Part shown: in pieces, positions 58,901-64,000 of the stretch
Layout of the letters: the number at the start of each line of letters is the position of its first letter
Numbering within the stretch: position 1 is the stretch's first letter
Assembly: GCF_027744825.2 (NCBI RefSeq)
Contig: NC_071336.1
Location: 19,898,501 to 19,962,500, forward strand
Length of the DNA stretch: 64,000 bases
From: Synchiropus splendidus
Taxonomy: Eukaryota > Chordata > Actinopteri > Syngnathiformes > Callionymidae
Reading direction: 5' to 3'
Notes under the pieces: generated by a model
Database searches by the model: none
Seen by the model: the letters and a program-made list of their open reading frames with translations, nothing else
Told to the model about the DNA's origin: nothing
Program-made: the position numbers and the translations under genes

Positions 58901-61498
58901 GTGTTGCGAGGTGAAGAAACAACCCCCAGGTTGACAGAAATAATATGAAACATTCACTTCTCTTACCTGGTGACCATTGGTCTAACATTGTGCAAGAGCT
59001 TCAAACCCCAACCTCAAAACATTCATGCCTTCATCCATGGCTGTCTGAACTTACTTTGGATCACACTTGCTCTCTGCATTCTTTGTAAATTGCATTGTTT
59101 GTAAAAAAACAGAGACAGCCGTCCTGTTTGAATAACCATTTGTCAGCTGAGCCCCTCACTTGTTTATGGTAAATGTCAACATTTCTCTTTTCGGTGGTTA
59201 TTATTTCATGTTTTAATATTGGACTGAAACCTTAAAGTAAAACTGCCCAGAAGCATCATGGGAATTACTGACCCACATCTTTTGCAATATGGAAAGTGCA
59301 GTGAAGCGGAGCGGCAATGCTTCAGACCGAGCTTTTTCCCGTGTGAGTGCTTACATCTACTCAGACACATTGGGCTCCAGTGCTTGAATGTGATGGTGTA
59401 AGTGTAGATACTGCAAGCACATATTAAAATGGCACAGTTGATTTTTTTTTTGGATTGATATTTTGGCCTGCTTATGTATCTGTCGCTGTCATTTGTGTTT
59501 CTTGGTTTGAATGCTCTGAATTAATTCACTTAAATTGTGACTACTGCAATTTGGTTTCAAGTAGGTGATATGGCATCTCCAGTCTTGGCCAGTCCTTTTT
59601 GTTATTGTTTATCTGCTTTTTAAAAAAATTTTTTTTATGAATTTCTGTACTTGCCCACAATCTGGTTGTTTTTTTTTTCCCGACCTTGGCAGGTTTCAAA
59701 TGGATGATGTGATGTTTTCCGTAGGGTAACATGGGGTAACTGCTTTAAGCCTGCTGCCCTAAGACACAAACTGTGTAATCTAAACAAAGATTATAAATGA
59801 CAACTGTCAAATGAAAATCTTATTAATTTTTCATTCACTAGTGCTGATTTTCTGACTGTCCTGTGTATTGTACAAGTGAGATATATTATTATGGATCTGA
59901 TACTGTGATTGGAAAGGTTTGCAAGCCATTTGAAGGTCCACATGACCTTCCACCCGAGGTGTCATAAAAGAATGGCAAGAGCGCAACAGTCCAATCAGTA
60001 GTCTCTTGTTGAGCTGCCAAACTTTCCCACTCGCAGAACTCACAAACGGCAAAGGCCACAGGCTAAGAATAGCAGATAAACAAGACACCATTGACCATGG
60101 AGTAAGTAGCCTTGACTTGGTCATAATATAAAATTACTGTTGAGATAAACCACAACCATGTAGCTTACGGCGGCATGTGTAGATTGTTTGGGGGATGGTT
60201 AAGTTGCAATTTCAGTATTGCCTGTATAGTATGGCACAAAAAGGATCACACCATTTTATCATACCATTTGAAGTTTTCAATGCATCTCGCCAGTTGTCGA
60301 AGCATCTCTAATAAAATTATCGATACGAAAATTATTTAAGCAGTTTTAACAAAGCGCAAAGTAATTTTAAATTCTGAATTATGGAATCAATACATAACAA
60401 AGGACATATGAACAGTATACACTCATCAAATGTAGAACAATACAACAGCACACTGCTTAGCAACAAAGCAAATAAAGCATAAGAAGTAAGCATATTAATA
60501 GAAGAGCAATCTCCACTCATAACAAACTGATGGGATTTGGAACTGACGTCATGCTACGAATTAAGTGGTTAGCTTGGTGGCCAGTCCTACATTTCTCAGT
60601 GAAAGTTGCAAAAACAACAACAAATGATGAGTCGTCTCCTTTTAGCTGAACCAAAGTACTCAATATTAGTAGCAGACCATTTGATGGGAGCTCATCTCAT
60701 GCACCTCAGGCACCTCTTTACCACCATCAATCAGATTCGTAACACAGCGACCTTTAGTGGTCAAGGTGGAGACGAAGCAGCTGCTCTGTCCATTTTTAAT
60801 CGATACTGTGACTGAAGGTCACCGTGATGGTACTGCTATTTCCCATGATTTCTAATTGGAGTAGATGAATTGCCCAACCCAACTTTGTATTGGATTAAAT
60901 ATATGAGGGTGAACGCAGCCATCTTTTCATTTATTGTTGGACATTTTGTTTCCTAAGTGCAAACAAAATATAAGCACTTAAAGATGAATGGGGCTTTGGT
61001 GCTGAATGATGTGATGGGTTTGTAAATGGTGAAGACTTTTTTTTTTAATTCAGGCTTGCATGTATTAGTAAAGATCATAATTTGTAAAGCATTGGTCAAC
61101 AAATCTTTAACCAGGTCTTAAAACTGTTCATGGTAACATTTGTCAGTGGGGCATTATTTCAACCTGACACATTTGTATTTTTGCTCCTGGGTGAATAAGA
61201 GCTGAATTGTCAGTTATTATGTAAGTTTGCTGAGCTCAAATGAGTAAGACCCCTCGCCCACCACCACCCCCATCTCTATTTTAGTTGAGTTGATTATATT
61301 GGCAAGTATTACCACCCGGTTTTAATATTGTCCGCCTTGTCCATCCAGATTTTCACCTCTGGTGTGGGAGGGAAGAATCATGCCCGTCTCACATGGCTGC
61401 ACTCATCCGACAATCACTGGCTGCTCTCTGCAAGCAGACATGTCTTAACAGAACTTGATTTTTTTTCCCTACAGGGGCCCAGAGCACAAAACAGAACC

Positions 61499-64000
61499 AT
61501 GACGGAATACTACCACATATTGGGAGTTCATAAAAATTCATCACAAGATGACATCAAAAAAGCGTGAGTATTCTTTCTTTGTTGTTTAAAGCAAGCAGTT
61601 TCTGGTTTGGCACCTTTGGCTGTTTAGGCTTTAGAGTCTAGTTCTGTATGCAATTTATTTTTAGTTTGTTTTTACTTTCTCCTCCTGTGATGAACTGTTA
61701 AATATACTTTTATTTTGCTGCGAAGAAGCAACTCTTAGACTGGTATCTATTAGGTCATTTTGTTTGGAATTGTTTTACTAAGAAATGTATTCATAAAATT
61801 TGTAATTGGAACTTGTCACTAGAGTCTCAAAAGGTATCTTAACTGCTGTAATAATTCAGCCGTTTTATGTGTAGTAATAGCTGTGTACACATAGAAAAAT
61901 GACTCTCAAGCGTTGCATGAAACATAGTGTGACACTATATTTAACCAAGGACAAAATGCCAGCTCTTAATGCTGGAGATGGAAAATGTTTATGTGTGTAC
62001 GTATATATAAAGACCCTCCTGTCGGACACATATCTTATAGCAAGTGTTGTTTTGGCAGCCATGACTACAATAAACAGAGACATCTACTATCTCGAGGAAA
62101 GAAAATGCACAGCTGTCCTTCTTACTCGAGCAGAAACAACAAAGACCTCCTGACCTCACAAATAGGGGAGGGAGGCTAAAACAGCAGATTTTGCTGGTTC
62201 AGCGTTTTAATGTCTTGCATCAGAGGAGCAGCATCCATGGACAAGCACTGGACTCAGGACGCAAAAAGAATACACAAACTCACATTAACACTTTGAATAC
62301 ATTGCTATGAGTACTTGGTGTATGTTAATCTGTTACACAGCACTGTGCATTCTGTTGTGCAGACTGCACTGTAATATGTCGTCAGCATTATATTCATCAG
62401 AGTATAGATGCTGTCTTGTTTTACACATCTCTGAGATAACACCACCCGTCAGGCAGTTATATTGGACAAATGATGGTTTGCGCTGTGCGCCCATAAGTGA
62501 AGGTAAGCTGAAGTTTTTACTGGAGGTGCGTGAATGGGCCTCAGCCAGTATTCAGGTCTGCACTTCAAGGAGGATTGTTGTCAGGTGATCTTAGCCATCA
62601 TTACACCTTATTATCAGCTGGTACCATCAAGTCCAGACCAACCATATAGGGCAAACATTTTTTTCTCACTTTTGCAAATTTCCTCAGCCAATACCTCACA
62701 GATCACCCTCAGATCGACAACCTTGGAAACTACCTTGCAGCAAGTGTGCAATGGCGTGCCTCAGGACTTTATTCAGAGATCTGATCAGGAGACGTTGTAC
62801 AGCTTGTGTTGCTCTTTATGGCAGTCATACATGCTCCTTTTCATTTTCTATCATGGACGTCTTTTAAGACAACATTTATGTTTTCGTCCTTAATGACACT
62901 TCTATAATAATCTGTTGGAGACATGTATGAATGTACGATTTTCTCCCAAAGGTGCCCCATGTCCATGTTTGCAGCAATAAGTTTAAGCACAAGTGTGTGC
63001 TTAAAATAACTTCAGGTTTCATTCCAAACTACAAATCCAAATATAGTTGTCCAGTCATTAGCTAATAAATTCATTTGAAAATTCTCTCTCGTTTTTCTTT
63101 AAGTAGTATAGCAGGGGTGTCAAACCAGTCCTCTAAGGGCCGCAGTGGGTGCAAGTTTTTTGTTCCAAACAAACAATTACACATAGGTTAGCCAGTCAGG
63201 TATCATCTGAAACAAGCAACACCTGACTGACAATTACAGTCTTCAGACACTTGATTGGTGAAAGGGTATTCTTTTCATTGGTTGGAACAAAATCCTGCAT
63301 CCACTGTGGCCCCGTCCATCATCATCATCAAGTAGCTCCTATTTGATGTTTTCATGTGAATAAACTATTTTTATGTGCAGAAAGTAGCACTACAATACAG
63401 CCATGCCACTGGCCTATACATGTGAAATATCCAGGTTCCGTCACTTATCTGCTTTTTCACCAATGCAGTCAGGTCCTCGAAGCTTCTTGCACTTAACAAC
63501 TAATATACTTTATTTCCAGTCCTGTCACTCGTCTTGAAATTGACAAAATATGCAGTCCTCTGAGTCTCACCAATAATGCTCATCGCACCCATTTTTCTCA
63601 TGACGTGGATGAGCAAGGGCTTGATAGTAATTTTCCAAACAGACCTGCATGAACATGACTGGGACATAACTTCATATACATAGATTTAAATCTAGAGATT
63701 CAAAACTTGATTACGACTGTCGCTAATCAACGTTCATGATCACCTGTGTCTCAGGTACAGAAAACTAGCTTTGAAATGGCATCCAGACAAGAATCCAGAT
63801 AACAAGGAGGAAGCTGAGAGGAGATTTAAAGAACTGTCAGAGGCATATGAGGTTCTCTCAGATGGTAGGTGATAAGCTTCTGTTGCATCAAGCCATTGAA
63901 CTTGTTCGTTTTACCTTCAATTAACGTGTTTGTGGCTTCATTTTCTTTTCAATACAGAAAACAAAAGGAATATTTATGACCGATACGGTAAAGAAGGTCT
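61499..64000 (+). CDS. DNAJB6: DNAJB6, class B Hsp40 co-chaperone (5' part; runs off right edge)
   Basis: Coding exons in the window: 61499-61563 (within an exon starting at 61475), 63755-63864 and 63958 to beyond 64000. They join in frame, with GT-AG introns, into [20 protein letters not shown] followed by [20 protein letters not shown] and [15 protein letters not shown], an almost complete J domain. The HPD tripeptide that stimulates Hsp70 ATPase is present (KWHPDKN). The residues and exon pattern are closest to DNAJB6, and its place after UBE3C fits conserved order. Family knowledge: DNAJB6 works with Hsp70 and suppresses polyQ and other amyloid aggregation through a Ser/Thr-rich region, which lies beyond the window. 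The N-terminus differs slightly from mammals ([10 protein letters not shown] against MVDYYEVLGV). Confidence 0.93.
63113..63325. repeat. Non-autonomous DNA transposon (MITE) in DNAJB6 intron 2
   Basis: The left end GGGCCGCAGTGGGTGCAAG then TTTTTTGTTCC is mirrored by the right end, whose reverse complement reads GGGGCCACAGTGGATGCAGG then ATTTTGTTCC. The interior ATTACA and ACACCTGACTG motifs match a common fish repeat built the same way. It has no coding capacity. Boundaries are approximate. Confidence 0.7.

Larger units (their letters stand above)
54292..61474 (+). other. DNAJB6: DNAJB6 intron 1
   Basis: A 7.2-kb intron. Apart from the hAT relic (55396-55905) no coding or repeat features were recognised. 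Open frames such as 56762-57155 have no family resemblance. A ZNF143-like GCATCATGGGAATT occurs at 59253-59266. Several long T runs are present. Confidence 0.5.

Noticed and set aside
59253..59266. ZNF143-like GCATCATGGGAATT in DNAJB6 intron 1
   Set aside because: The motif is incomplete and lies far from any promoter evidence.
62534..62893. 119-codon frame in DNAJB6 intron 2
   Set aside because: No family resemblance, and the known DNAJB6 exon structure skips it.

Overview
This window comes from a teleost fish chromosome. The genes have many short exons with GT-AG introns, AT-rich introns, and fish-type DNA transposons (Tc1/mariner, hAT). Gene order is LMBR1 (exon 1 only, minus strand) - NOM1 (plus) - MNX1 (minus) - UBE3C (plus) - DNAJB6 (plus, running off the right edge). 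This matches the conserved vertebrate block on human 7q36.3. I cannot fix the species from the sequence. No CRISPR array, bacterial operon, tRNA or rRNA gene is visible.

Layout. 1-1,746 is LMBR1 intron 1 and carries a stray copy of part of NOM1 exon 4. 1,810-2,158 is a compact promoter between LMBR1 and NOM1, which point away from each other. NOM1 (802 aa, 11 coding exons) spans 2,159-8,089. A perfect 23-bp-arm hairpin lies just past its poly(A) signal. MNX1 (317 aa, 3 coding exons, homeodomain) spans 11,124-13,527. About 6 kb of gene-free DNA with homeobox-site-rich blocks separates it from UBE3C. UBE3C (1,078 aa, 23 coding exons, HECT ubiquitin ligase) spans 20,058-42,758, with a non-coding first exon ending at 19,556. 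Several of its introns hold long stretches that look like developmental enhancers rather than ordinary intron, which suggests MNX1 control elements in a bystander gene. This is inference: no alignment could be run.

The UBE3C-DNAJB6 gap (about 42.8-54.1 kb) is where mobile DNA has collected. A complete 5,189-bp Ty3/gypsy LTR retrotransposon sits on the minus strand. Its two 190-bp LTRs read as identical, gag and pol are open, the primer site matches tRNA-Leu, and the LTRs carry the CpG-sensitive TCTCGCGAGA element. It lies inside a (TA)n microsatellite, next to two decayed Tc1-like relics in opposite orientations. DNAJB6 starts with a non-coding exon near 54.2 kb that has a heat-shock-element-like site upstream. 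Its coding exons (61,499 onward) give most of the J domain before the window ends. Intron 1 holds a frameshifted hAT transposase relic and intron 2 a short non-autonomous repeat.

The host genes are unrelated in function: ribosome biogenesis (NOM1), motor-neuron/pancreas transcription factor (MNX1), proteasome-linked ubiquitin ligase (UBE3C), Hsp40 co-chaperone (DNAJB6) and membrane protein (LMBR1). Their conserved linkage is better explained by shared regulatory DNA than by a common pathway. I found no convincing new biological system. The items most worth checking are the young LTR element with its BANP/Kaiso-type promoter motif, the NOM1 exon copy, a shared inverted-repeat family in two host introns, and the enhancer-like blocks in UBE3C.
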